A stretch of 64,000 nt of DNA from Bacteroidales bacterium (lineage in GTDB: Bacteria; Bacteroidota; Bacteroidia; Bacteroidales; Prolixibacteraceae), in contig JAAYDJ010000007.1 of the NCBI GenBank assembly GCA_012729335.1, positions 310,001 through 374,000 of the forward strand. Reading direction: 5' to 3'. Within the stretch, counting starts at the first letter, position 1; each line of letters opens with the position of its first letter. Below the pieces are notes generated by a model that worked only from the letters and a program-made list of their open reading frames with translations, was not told the origin of the DNA and did no database searches. This document shows positions 9,262-16,948 of this stretch, one piece after another. A program made the position numbers and the translations under genes.

Positions 9262-9455
9262 GAGTCTGGAATCAGGAGTCTGGAATCAGGAGTCTGGAAT
9301 CTTGAATGTGGGAATCTGGAATCTTAAGTCTTGAATCTTAAGTCTTAAGTGAACTCCGAACTTCGGAATCTGGAATCTTAAGTCTTGAATCTTAAGTCTT
9401 AAGTGAACTCCGAACTCCGGGATCCGGAATCTTGAATGTGGGAATCTCGAGTCTC
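9262..9455. repeat. 7-bp-periodic GARTCT repeat block between ccoP and ccoG
   Basis: The whole ccoP-ccoG spacer is built of heptads such as GAGTCTG, GAATCAG, GAATCTT and AAGTCTT. It begins with a 14-bp unit GAGTCTGGAATCAG repeated at 9262 and 9276, with a third partial copy at 9290. Because the period is 7 the block is not coding-like. Related sequence occurs after the DUF302 gene (16.95-17.12 kb) and, inverted, after the M16 protease gene (52.88-52.97 kb). Confidence 0.9.
9311..9418. repeat. Tandem 54-bp duplication inside the repeat block
   Basis: Two adjacent 54-bp units, 9311-9364 and 9365-9418, differ at one position (CTTCGG against CTCCGG just past the end of the units as they align). 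Each begins GGAATCTGGAATCTTAAG and ends in GTGAACTCCGAACT. The last part also recurs at about 17041-17090, with GAACTTCGAACTCCG. Confidence 0.9.
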
Positions 9456-9471
9456 ATGATCTCTCCGTCTT

Positions 9472-10068
9472 CTATTCGCACGGTTGGCCTTGTGGGGCTT
9501 TGGCATTGGCCGGGTTGGAGCCTTTGAGGCTAATGATATAACTGGAGACCTGGCTGATTTTCTCATCATTGATTTGTCCTTTGAAGGCGGTCATCCCCTT
9601 GGTGGGGAAACCGTTTTTGATGATGTAGAAAACCTCGTCGAAGGAGCAGCCGTGGATCCAGGCGTTGTCGGTCAGGTTGGGGCCTATGGCGTTGCCTTCG
9701 CCTGCGTTGCCATGGCAGGCGGCGCAGTTCATGGCGGCATACACCTCCCTGCCCGCATTCAGGGAAGCCTCATCGGTAAGCAGGGAAAATACGCCTTCCG
9801 GAGTGGCCGAGGCGTATTTTACCTGTGCCTTTTCAACCGCCCGGGCATACTCCTCATCCTGGTTGGGACCCACTTTCAGCCAGTAATAATAGGCCCCATA
9901 GAGGATGGAGATCCCGATGGTGAGGTAGAAGATGGCCATAATCCATCCTGGCGGCGGATTATCGAGCTCCTTGATCCCGTCATACTCATGTTCTTCGATA
10001 CCCATGTCATTTTTGTCACCCTGGACATCATCATAAAGTTCAGAATCATTGTTATTTGAAGTCATCAT
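9472..10068 (-). CDS. ccoP: cbb3 oxidase cytochrome c subunit CcoP, monohaem
   Basis: Membrane-anchored cytochrome c subunit that passes electrons into the cbb3 oxidase. Start taken at MMTSNNNDSE (ATG 10068), which overlaps the ccoQ-like gene by 17 bp; the ORF-track start at 10113 adds an unlikely extension. The FixP-type N-terminus (YDGIKELDNPPPGW) precedes a single transmembrane helix, then one class I cytochrome c domain with CAACH and a distal methionine candidate in FPTKGMTAFKG. Classical CcoP has two haem domains; only one is present here. A closely similar second domain is instead attached to the C-terminus of the CcoNO fusion. Confidence 0.93.
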   Translation of the reverse strand: MMTSNNNDSELYDDVQGDKNDMGIEEHEYDGIKELDNPPPGWIMAIFYLTIGISILYGAYYYWLKVGPNQDEEYARAVEKAQVKYASATPEGVFSLLTDEASLNAGREVYAAMNCAACHGNAGEGNAIGPNLTDNAWIHGCSFDEVFYIIKNGFPTKGMTAFKGQINDEKISQVSSYIISLKGSNPANAKAPQGQPCE

Positions 10069-10270
10069 ATTCAATGTTTTGTTTATTATCAGAATCAGGT
10101 GTTTCCCGGTCATCGAGGATGGCGTTTTTGATCTGGTCCATTTCGTCGCGGGGCCGGAGAAGGGTTCTCACCAGGAAGAGGATGAACATCGCGAAGAAGA
10201 TAAGAAGCCCTATGACATACCAGGTGCCGATGCCCTCGATGGTTTCCAGGAGACTACTGACGATCTTCAT
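10052..10270 (-). CDS. CcoQ-like small membrane subunit
   Basis: A 72-residue protein with one transmembrane helix (WYVIGLLIFFAMFILFLV) and a charged cytoplasmic tail. It sits where ccoQ is found, between ccoNO and ccoP. It overlaps the 3' end of ccoNO by 17 bp and the 5' end of ccoP by 17 bp, so translation of the three is probably coupled. CcoQ proteins stabilise the interaction of CcoP with the core. Sequence conservation in this family is low, so the call rests mainly on size, topology and position. Confidence 0.75.
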   Translation of the reverse strand: MKIVSSLLETIEGIGTWYVIGLLIFFAMFILFLVRTLLRPRDEMDQIKNAILDDRETPDSDNKQNIEYDDFK

Positions 10271-12713
10271 CGCTTGCTGTATTCAGTGTTTGTAGAATAT
10301 AGGCTGCCAACTGGAGGATCTGCGCTTCGGGGAGCTGGCTTTTGTAGGCGATCATGCCTTTTGCGGGACTTCCCTCGCGGATGGAATGGGCGACGGCTTC
10401 AGGGGAGCCTCCGTGGATCCATTCCCTGTCGGTCAGGTCGGGGAAAGCCGGGGGAATTCCTTTTCCTTCGGGGCCGTGGCACACCGCACATATCTTCATG
10501 TAGTTCTCTTTGCCGGCGTCCAGGTCAGCCTGCGCTACCGGAAGGACCACGGGAGGCAGCTCTTTCTCTGCGGAATCTGCAGCCGCCGGCTGGGAGATGT
10601 CCCTGCCCAGTTTATGGAGGTAGGCGATCACGGCGATCATCTCTCTGTCGGCCGGGATGTCGATGCCGGAGGCTTTCAGGTCGGCGGCGATAATTTCGGC
10701 TTGTTCCCGCAGGTCATCCACCGCCTGTTGGTCATATCCTTCGGGATAGGGGACTCCCAGTTTCTGCATGACCCTGATCTTGGACGGGATGGTTTTCGCT
10801 TTGATGGTATTGGCCCCCAGCCAGGGATAACGCGGCATGATGGAGTTCTCGTTCATTTTCTGGGGATCCATGAAGTGGTTGAAATGCCATGCCGCATTTT
10901 TGTACATCGGCCCGCTCATGTTTCCGGCCCGGGCCAGGTCAGGTCCAGTACGGCGCGACCCCCACTGGTAAGGATGGTCATAGACAAACTCGCCGATCTT
11001 GGAATATTCACCATAGCGGTCGGTCTCCCATCGGAAGGGTCTTACCACCTGGGAGTGACAGGTGTAGCATCCCTCACGGATATAAATGTCGCGCCCCTCG
11101 AGTTCCAGCGGGGTGTAAGGGGTGACGGCCTCGATGGTGGGGATGTTCGATTTGATGAAGACCATGGGGATGATCTCGACGGCGCCGCCGATGGCCAGCA
11201 CGATGAAGGCCACTATGGAGAACTGGATGCCTTTGCGTTCGAGCCAGCGGTGCACGGTTTCCTTTTCCAGGTCGAGGGGTCCCAACCTGGGAAGGGCGGG
11301 AGCCTCGGCAGCCTCCTCATTGGGGCATTTTCCCGCCTGCATGGTCTTGGCCAGGTTGATGATCAGCAGGACAAAACCGGTGAGGAAGAGGGTGCCACCT
11401 ACGATCCGGGCCACGTACATGGGGATGATATGGGTGAGGATCTCCATGAAATTGGGATAGGCCAGGAATCCTTCGGGGGTGTATTCCCGCCACATGAGCC
11501 ATTGGGTGACGGCTGCCCAGTAGAGAGGGATGGCGTAAATAAGGATGCCCAGGGTGGAGATCCAGAAGTGTGCGTTGGCCAGTTTCTCCGACCAGAGTTT
11601 GGTGCGGAAGATCACAGGGACCATCCAGTAGAGCATTCCGAAGATGATACCGCCGTTCCATCCCATTCCGGCGATATGGACATGGGCGATGGTCCAGTCG
11701 GTGAAGTGGGTGATGGCGTTGACATTTTTGAGGGACATCATGGGGCCTTCGAAGGTGGCCATCCCGTATGCGGTGAGGCCGACCACGAAGAATTTAAGGG
11801 CGGCGCTGTCGCGTACCCGGTCCCATGCACCGCGCAGGGTGAGGAAACCGTTGATCATCCCTCCCCAGGAAGGGGCGATGAGCATGATCGAGAAGGTGGT
11901 TCCCAGGGCCTGTGCCCATCCAGGCAATGCCTGGTAAAGGAGATGGTGGGGGCCTGCCCACATATAGAGGAAAATCAACGACCAGAAATGGATGATACTC
12001 AGTTTATAGGAGTAGATGGGCCGGTTCACGGCCTTGGGTAGGTAGTAATACATCAGTCCCAGGATGGGGGTGGTCAGGAAAAAGGCGACGGCGTTATGGC
12101 CATACCACCACTGGACCACGGCGTCCTGGGCCCCGGCATATACTGAGTAGCTTTTAAACAGGGAAACCGGAAGCTCAAAGGAGTTGACAATGTGGAGGAT
12201 GGCAATGCCGATGAAGGTGGCCAGGTACCACCATATGGCGGCATAGATGTGTTTCACCCGGCGCACCATGATGGTGCCGATCATGTTCCAGCCAAAAGTC
12301 ACCCACACGATGGCAATCAGAATGTCGATGGGCCATTCGAGTTCGGCGTACTCCTTCGAAGTGGTGAATCCCAGCACCAGGGTGATGGCCGCCAAAAGGA
12401 TGATGAGCTGCCACCCCCAGAAGTTGATGGCACTCAGCATGTCGTTGTACATCCTGGTTTTCAGCAGCTTCTGCATGGAGTAGTAGACTCCTGCAAAGAT
12501 GCCGTTCCCCACAAATGCAAAGATGATGGCATTCGTATGCACGGGTCGCAGCCTTCCAAAGGTGACCAGGTCCAGGCCCAGGTTGACCCCCGGGAACGCC
12601 AGTTCCAGGGCGATCCAGAGACCCACGATGACCGCGACCATCCCCCAGATCAATGTGGCCCAGATAAACTGCTTGACAATCTTATTGTCGTAATAGAATT
12701 TTTGAAGTTCCAT
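10254..12713 (-). CDS. ccoNO: cbb3 oxidase fused subunits I and II with extra cytochrome c domain
   Basis: Catalytic core of a cbb3-type cytochrome c oxidase, 819 residues, with CcoN and CcoO fused. Residues 1 to about 480 form the twelve-helix CcoN part: RPVHT (His59), HNAVAFF and GPHHL supply haem and CuB histidines, and HVHIAGMGWNGG the later haem ligands. From about 490 to 720 is the CcoO monohaem domain with CYTCHSQVVRPF and DHPYQWGSRRTGPDL. An additional class I cytochrome c domain follows to the C-terminus, with CAVCH and SPAKGMIAYKSQ, strongly resembling the CcoP haem domain. The N-O fusion is known in Bacteroidota; the third domain is less usual. The gene begins 10 bp after ccoS and overlaps the ccoQ-like gene. 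Confidence 0.96.
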   Translation of the reverse strand: MELQKFYYDNKIVKQFIWATLIWGMVAVIVGLWIALELAFPGVNLGLDLVTFGRLRPVHTNAIIFAFVGNGIFAGVYYSMQKLLKTRMYNDMLSAINFWGWQLIILLAAITLVLGFTTSKEYAELEWPIDILIAIVWVTFGWNMIGTIMVRRVKHIYAAIWWYLATFIGIAILHIVNSFELPVSLFKSYSVYAGAQDAVVQWWYGHNAVAFFLTTPILGLMYYYLPKAVNRPIYSYKLSIIHFWSLIFLYMWAGPHHLLYQALPGWAQALGTTFSIMLIAPSWGGMINGFLTLRGAWDRVRDSAALKFFVVGLTAYGMATFEGPMMSLKNVNAITHFTDWTIAHVHIAGMGWNGGIIFGMLYWMVPVIFRTKLWSEKLANAHFWISTLGILIYAIPLYWAAVTQWLMWREYTPEGFLAYPNFMEILTHIIPMYVARIVGGTLFLTGFVLLIINLAKTMQAGKCPNEEAAEAPALPRLGPLDLEKETVHRWLERKGIQFSIVAFIVLAIGGAVEIIPMVFIKSNIPTIEAVTPYTPLELEGRDIYIREGCYTCHSQVVRPFRWETDRYGEYSKIGEFVYDHPYQWGSRRTGPDLARAGNMSGPMYKNAAWHFNHFMDPQKMNENSIMPRYPWLGANTIKAKTIPSKIRVMQKLGVPYPEGYDQQAVDDLREQAEIIAADLKASGIDIPADREMIAVIAYLHKLGRDISQPAAADSAEKELPPVVLPVAQADLDAGKENYMKICAVCHGPEGKGIPPAFPDLTDREWIHGGSPEAVAHSIREGSPAKGMIAYKSQLPEAQILQLAAYILQTLNTASDEDRQ

Positions 12714-12723
12714 GTATTGTGTT

Positions 12724-12933
12724 TTATTTATGTCTCTCAGTCTCTTCGTCTCTCAGTCTCTCAGTCTCTTTGTTCCCATTTTCCTCCTCCACCGGTTCGT
12801 CGTCAAAAAGCATCCGGTAGGGGGGTGTTTCGTTGTCGTCGAACTGACCGGTTCTGACTGCCCAGATGAATGCGGCCAGAAAGATGAGGGCCGCCAGAAG
12901 GCTCGCTCCGATCAGCAGGTAGAAAATATTCAT
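12724..12933 (-). CDS. ccoS: CcoS cbb3 oxidase assembly protein
   Basis: A 69-residue CcoS-type protein with one N-terminal helix (FYLLIGASLLAALIFLAAF) followed by the conserved AVRTGQFDDNETPPYRML segment. CcoS is required for insertion of haem and CuB cofactors into cbb3 oxidase. The last 16 residues (NKETERLRDEETERHK) go beyond the conserved domain and are encoded by a run of 8-bp repeats. The gene ends 10 bp before the ccoNO start codon and is probably co-transcribed with it. Confidence 0.92.
   Translation of the reverse strand: MNIFYLLIGASLLAALIFLAAFIWAVRTGQFDDNETPPYRMLFDDEPVEEENGNKETERLRDEETERHK
12732..12771. repeat. 8-bp tandem repeat encoding the CcoS tail
   Basis: Five adjacent 8-bp units on the plus strand (GTCTCTCA, GTCTCTTC, GTCTCTCA, GTCTCTCA, GTCTCTTT) fall inside the 3' end of ccoS. 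A change in copy number by one unit would shift the frame of the tail. Confidence 0.9.
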
Positions 12934-12981
12934 TCCGGGTTAAGGATTTCGGGTGCTGACATCACCTTTTTTTTTCTGGGT

Positions 12982-13863
12982 TTATTCTTTTCCGGCTTTA
13001 TAAATTTTAAGAATCTGGAAGATGACATAGCCGATGACCAGCCAGACGCCGCCGACCACTCCCAGGTATGCCAGGATCAGCCACCACTGGGTGCGGTCGT
13101 TGGTGGACCAGAGGACCCTGTCGGCGAATAGGTTTTCAGTATCGGCGGGGGCGGCAATTTTCAGGCGGTTCATGACCAGAGGGTCACAACTGAAATCCTC
13201 CCCCAGGGTCACTCTCAGGTCGACGAGGCCTTCCCAGTCTCCCTTGAACTCTTCCGGAAATTTGAATTCTGCATGTCCGGAGCCATTGGTTTTGGCCTGG
13301 CCGATAGCCAGGCTGCCGAAGGTACGTTTGGCGCTGATGAAGAGGTCGGCATGGGGCAGGGGCATCCACTCGCCTGAAGCGTTGAGGGTTTGTGCCGACA
13401 GGGTGAGCACTTTCGCCGTTTCATCAGCGGCCCCCTGCAGACGGGCTTTCACAGGCTCCTCTTTTACCAGGAGCCCTTCATTGGCCGGGTCAAAACTCTT
13501 CATGAAGCTGACGATTCTCCATCGTTGTTCTTCCGTAAGGGTCGTTTCAAAGGCCGGCATGGCCACCCGCCCCGTGGTGATCTTGTAAAAGAGGGCCCCT
13601 TCGCTGTTCTGCAGCATCTGTTCCGAGGTGACATCGGGCGGAGGGGGCACCAGCGGCAGGGCGTTGTTCTTCCCCGGATCGCCGTGACACGATTTGCAAT
13701 GGGTATTGTAAAGTTCCCGGCCGGCCTTTACATTCTCATTGTTGAAGGCCGAGGGATTTTTCAGCGCATCCTGATCGGCGGGGACTTCCCACACCTGGCT
13801 GAAGCCCTGTAAACCCGGCAGCAGAAAAAGCACCGCTGCGGAGAGGAAAAAGAACTTTCTCAT
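12982..13863 (-). CDS. Membrane-anchored monohaem cytochrome c with beta domain
   Basis: A 293-residue exported cytochrome c. The N-terminal signal peptide (KFFFLSAAVLFLLPGLQG) is followed by a class I cytochrome c domain with CKSCH near residue 57 and a distal methionine candidate in GRVAMPAFE. Next comes a domain of about 130 residues of beta character, then one C-terminal transmembrane helix (WLILAYLGVVGGVWLVIGYVIF). The haem should face the periplasm, tethered at the C-terminus. It starts 3 bp after the NrfD-like gene stop and precedes ccoS by 48 bp. Position suggests that it carries electrons from the NrfD module to the oxidase; that role is inference. Confidence 0.88.
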   Translation of the reverse strand: MRKFFFLSAAVLFLLPGLQGFSQVWEVPADQDALKNPSAFNNENVKAGRELYNTHCKSCHGDPGKNNALPLVPPPPDVTSEQMLQNSEGALFYKITTGRVAMPAFETTLTEEQRWRIVSFMKSFDPANEGLLVKEEPVKARLQGAADETAKVLTLSAQTLNASGEWMPLPHADLFISAKRTFGSLAIGQAKTNGSGHAEFKFPEEFKGDWEGLVDLRVTLGEDFSCDPLVMNRLKIAAPADTENLFADRVLWSTNDRTQWWLILAYLGVVGGVWLVIGYVIFQILKIYKAGKE

Positions 13864-13866
13864 GGT

Positions 13867-15249
13867 CTATTGGTTTTCGGGTTTTTCGGTCAGGTATTTC
13901 TTGTCGATTCCCTGTTGGTGGGCATACTCCCAGATGCTGATGACCGGGAAGAGTTTAGCCAGAAGGGTGATGATGATCAGGGCTCCCACGAATCCAAAGA
14001 GGAGGATGACGATTTCGTTGCTGGTGGGGGCGTAGTGTTTGAAATAGTCGGGCACGTTCTGCACGGGCAGATGGGGGTGTTCCATGGTGGGTATGACGAT
14101 GACATAGCGCTTGAACCAGGAGGCCACCAGAACCAGGAAGGAGATGAGAAACATGGGGAAAGGTCTCCGGAAGTACTTAAAGAGCAAAAGGAAGATAGGC
14201 AGGATAAGCCCGGCGATCTGTACGAACCAGAACATGCGGGAGTAGCCTCCTGCAAAGAGTTCCCGCAGGTGAATGCCTTCGTGGAGCCGCATCTTATATC
14301 CGGGGACCAGGAATTCGTTGATGTTGAAATAGAGGTAAACCAGACAGACGAACACGAGCAGTTTACCCATCATATCGAAATGGTGGTGGGTGAAGTAGTT
14401 TTTGAGGCGGTAGCGCAGCCGGTACACGAACATGACCATTACCACGGCGGCGGTACCGGCGACAAAGGCTCCTGAAACGAAGTAGGGGCCGAAGATGGTG
14501 GTGTCCCAGCCGGCACGGAGTGTGGAGGCAAAGAGCCAGGAGGTAACGGTATGGATGGAGAGCCCCACGGGGATGATGAGAATCATCAGGATGCGCATGG
14601 CATGGGTCACCAGCCGGTATTGTTCCTCGTTGCCCTTCCAGCCGAGGGCGAGTACTGTATAGATTTTTTTCTGTATCTCCGGAACGCCGGTCAGGCGGTC
14701 GCGCAGGAGGGCGAGGTCGGGGATCAGCGGAAGGTAAAAGAGGAGCACCGAGATGACCAGGTAAGTGGTGACCACGGTGAGGTCCCACAGGATGGGGGAG
14801 GCGAAGCGACCGTGGAGGAATACATTCTGGAGCCGGTCGGGGCGCCCCATGTCCATGACGATGATGAGACCTGCCATGGCCACGGCGGCAATGGCCACCT
14901 GTTCGGCCACTCGCGAGATGGGCTTCGACCATTCGATTTTCAGCAAGTGCAGCGTGGAACTGATCAGGAACCCAATCAGACTCACCGCCACAAAGAAGAC
15001 AAAGTTGGCGATATAGGCTCCCCAGGAGACATAATCGCGCATGCCGGTGACCCCCAGCCCGCGCTGGATCTGGATGATGAAGCCCCAGACCCCAACTATA
15101 GCGAACATCACCAGAATGAAGAGCCAAAAGCGGCTCATTTCGTCGCGGTGGGTGATGGAACGGGTGAGGTCCCTGAAAATCCTGTCGAGCGATTTCCTCG
15201 ACTCTTCAGGTGATTTTATCTCATTCATTTTGTTGGTTTTTCTAGACAT
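13867..15249 (-). CDS. NrfD/PsrC-family quinol-interacting membrane subunit
   Basis: Polytopic membrane protein of 460 residues in the NrfD/PsrC family, which bind menaquinol and hand electrons to, or take them from, an associated four-cluster Fe-S subunit. About ten hydrophobic segments are visible, starting with FWLFILVMFAIVGVWGFIIQI. Family-type features are GMRDYVSWGAYIANFVFF in the second helix and MDMGRPDRLQNVFLHGR near residue 135. ATG at 15249 is used; MNEIKS at 15228 is possible. The Fe-S partner gene lies 61 bp upstream and the anchored cytochrome c 3 bp downstream. No molybdopterin catalytic subunit is nearby, so a quinol:cytochrome c role is more likely than a terminal reductase. 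Confidence 0.9.
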   Translation of the reverse strand: MSRKTNKMNEIKSPEESRKSLDRIFRDLTRSITHRDEMSRFWLFILVMFAIVGVWGFIIQIQRGLGVTGMRDYVSWGAYIANFVFFVAVSLIGFLISSTLHLLKIEWSKPISRVAEQVAIAAVAMAGLIIVMDMGRPDRLQNVFLHGRFASPILWDLTVVTTYLVISVLLFYLPLIPDLALLRDRLTGVPEIQKKIYTVLALGWKGNEEQYRLVTHAMRILMILIIPVGLSIHTVTSWLFASTLRAGWDTTIFGPYFVSGAFVAGTAAVVMVMFVYRLRYRLKNYFTHHHFDMMGKLLVFVCLVYLYFNINEFLVPGYKMRLHEGIHLRELFAGGYSRMFWFVQIAGLILPIFLLLFKYFRRPFPMFLISFLVLVASWFKRYVIVIPTMEHPHLPVQNVPDYFKHYAPTSNEIVILLFGFVGALIIITLLAKLFPVISIWEYAHQQGIDKKYLTEKPENQ

Positions 15250-15310
15250 TCGTTAATGCAATGGTTTTCAGTTGCATAAAGTAGGTTCACTGAAGAAGGT
15301 GCTTCGTGCG

Positions 15311-16243
15311 TTAACCCTGGTGTCCCTTTTCGATCAGCTCCCCTTCAAAAGGGAAGGTCCTGTTTTTGGGCGGGAGATAGTATACCCGGGGTTTGGTGCC
15401 GAGTTCTTCCATAAGGGTATAGGCCCCATTGTCGCGGATCAGTTTGGAAAAACTGACGGTTTCTTTGGTGGTGCCGTTGGTGACGGCATCCTCGTTGCGG
15501 TCGCCGAACCAGTAAACGCTGTTGGGGCATGCCGACACGCAGGAGGGGAGTTTTCCGTCGCGCAAGAGGTCTGCACTGAAGAGGCACTTGGAGATGGTTC
15601 CCTTTTTCTGGGGTACATTGGCCTCGATGTTGTAGGTGACGCCTTCGTACTTTTCCGCATCACGGGGTTCAAACCAGTTGAAGACCCGGGCTGAATAGGG
15701 ACATGCCGCGATACAGAACCGGCAGCCGATGCACCGTTCGTTGTCGATCAGCACAATGCCGTCGGCCCGCTTGAAGGTGGCGTTGACAGGGCACACCTTG
15801 GTGCAGGGAGGATTGTCGCAATGCATACAGGGCTTGGGCATATAATAGGGGGCGGTATGTTCCGCGTCCTGCATTTGCAACACATTGATGTGATGCTGCT
15901 CGGGCCGGAGCTGGTGGTGGTTCTGGCAGGCCGCCATGCACTGACGGGCATTCCGGCATTTTGACAGGTCAATGACCATCACCCAGCTTTTACCCTCCAT
16001 TCCCAGACGCCCCCGCTTCTGATTGTCGGTGAGCGAAGGCATCTCCGCCGGCGTGAGCTGTGAGGCATCCACCTCCACCAGCGTACCCCCGGGGGTCAGA
16101 AGTCTGATCTTACCTTCAGGGGAGACCGAAGAGACTTTGCTGCAGGAGGTAAGTACCCCTGAAGAAACACCCAGTCCGGCTACCCCCAGGGTCACCCCCA
16201 GCGATTTCAGAAAGCTCCTTCTGGTATTGTAATTTTGCTCCAT
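15311..16243 (-). CDS. Tat-exported four-cluster-type Fe-S protein, NrfC/PsrB/ActB-like
   Basis: An electron-transfer ferredoxin of 310 residues from ATG 16243; the TTG at 16261 in the ORF track adds six residues. The signal TRRSFLKSLGVTLGVAG indicates Tat export. Four cysteine motifs are visible: CRNARQCMAAC, CMHCDNPPCTKVCP, CIGCRFCIAACP and CLFSADLL...SCVSACP. The first and fourth each lack one usual cysteine (Ala and Ser in its place), so two of the four clusters may be three-iron type or altered. The protein should dock on the periplasmic face of the NrfD-like protein encoded next. It is the first gene of the leftward cluster. Confidence 0.9.
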   Translation of the reverse strand: MEQNYNTRRSFLKSLGVTLGVAGLGVSSGVLTSCSKVSSVSPEGKIRLLTPGGTLVEVDASQLTPAEMPSLTDNQKRGRLGMEGKSWVMVIDLSKCRNARQCMAACQNHHQLRPEQHHINVLQMQDAEHTAPYYMPKPCMHCDNPPCTKVCPVNATFKRADGIVLIDNERCIGCRFCIAACPYSARVFNWFEPRDAEKYEGVTYNIEANVPQKKGTISKCLFSADLLRDGKLPSCVSACPNSVYWFGDRNEDAVTNGTTKETVSFSKLIRDNGAYTLMEELGTKPRVYYLPPKNRTFPFEGELIEKGHQG

Positions 16244-16261
16244 AAGAGTGGTTTTTGACAA

Positions 16262-16294
16262 CGAATTTAGTGATTCGGAGGGAAATATATCAAA
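16262..16294 (-). promoter_or_regulatory. Candidate Bacteroidota promoter for the respiratory cluster
   Basis: On the minus strand TTTG (16291-16294) is followed after 21 bp by TAAATTCG (16262-16269), one base from the TAnnTTTG -7 consensus. It would give a very short leader before the ATG at 16243. Weak match. Confidence 0.3.
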
Positions 16295-16438
16295 ACATGT
16301 TGCACAATATCCAATTAGAATCTTTCCTGAATAAGTGGGATTTCATCCCGATCTCTGCCCTTGGGGTTGGTTATAAGCTGGTTTGCCTCAAGGTGCTCTG
16401 AAAGGTGTAGGGATGTAAAATGGAATGAGTTTAAACAA

Positions 16439-16948
16439 ATGGAAAGAATGGTTGTTAGAGTTCAAAATATTAAAAAACTTTCAGCTATGTTTTGGACAGG
16501 TATTGCATTGGGGATTGTGCTCACCGTTCTGAGTCTGTTTTTAGTACTGCCCAGGGTGATGTTTACAGAAAGCGTGAGCAGGCATGGTTTTGAGGAAACC
16601 GGAGCGCTCATTGAAAAAAAGGCTGCTGAGATGAAATGGGGGATTCCCCACCAGTACGACCTTCAGGCTACACTGAATTCAAAAGGATTTGAGGTGCAGC
16701 CCGTCAGGGTCTATTCGCTATGTAAACCCGATGTGGCCTATCTGATCCTCTCTTCGGAGAAGTCCAGGATAGCTTCAGCGCTGATGCCTTGCAGGATTTC
16801 GGTGTATACCAAGCCCGACGGGAAAACGTATGTATCCCGGCTTAACGCCACGCTCCTCTCGCGTTTCATGGGTAAGGGGATCCGACAGGCGATGAAGCAG
16901 GCAGCCTCGGAGAACGAACTGATCCTGAGGGGAATCGTGGAATCCTGA
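16439..16948 (+). CDS. Membrane-anchored DUF302 protein
   Basis: A 169-residue protein with one N-terminal transmembrane helix (FWTGIALGIVLTVLSLFLVL) and a DUF302 domain, recognised by KGFEVQPVRVYSLCKPDVAY, LMPCRISVYTKPDGK and the closing LLSRFMGKG. DUF302 has no assigned biochemical role; it often occurs near redox or sulfur genes. ATG 16439 (MERMVVRVQ) is preferred to the ORF-track start at 16361, which adds 26 cysteine- and arginine-rich residues unlike a signal region. The gene diverges from the respiratory cluster, and its last codons run into a 7-bp repeat block. Confidence 0.75.
   Translation: MERMVVRVQNIKKLSAMFWTGIALGIVLTVLSLFLVLPRVMFTESVSRHGFEETGALIEKKAAEMKWGIPHQYDLQATLNSKGFEVQPVRVYSLCKPDVAYLILSSEKSRIASALMPCRISVYTKPDGKTYVSRLNATLLSRFMGKGIRQAMKQAASENELILRGIVES

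Noticed and set aside
9262-9455. CRISPR array
   Set aside because: Units are 7 or 54 bp, contiguous and without unique spacers; no cas genes are present.
10386-12041. 551-aa plus-strand ORF
   Set aside because: Antisense shadow of ccoNO; composition is Gly/Asp/His-rich and no family is recognisable.
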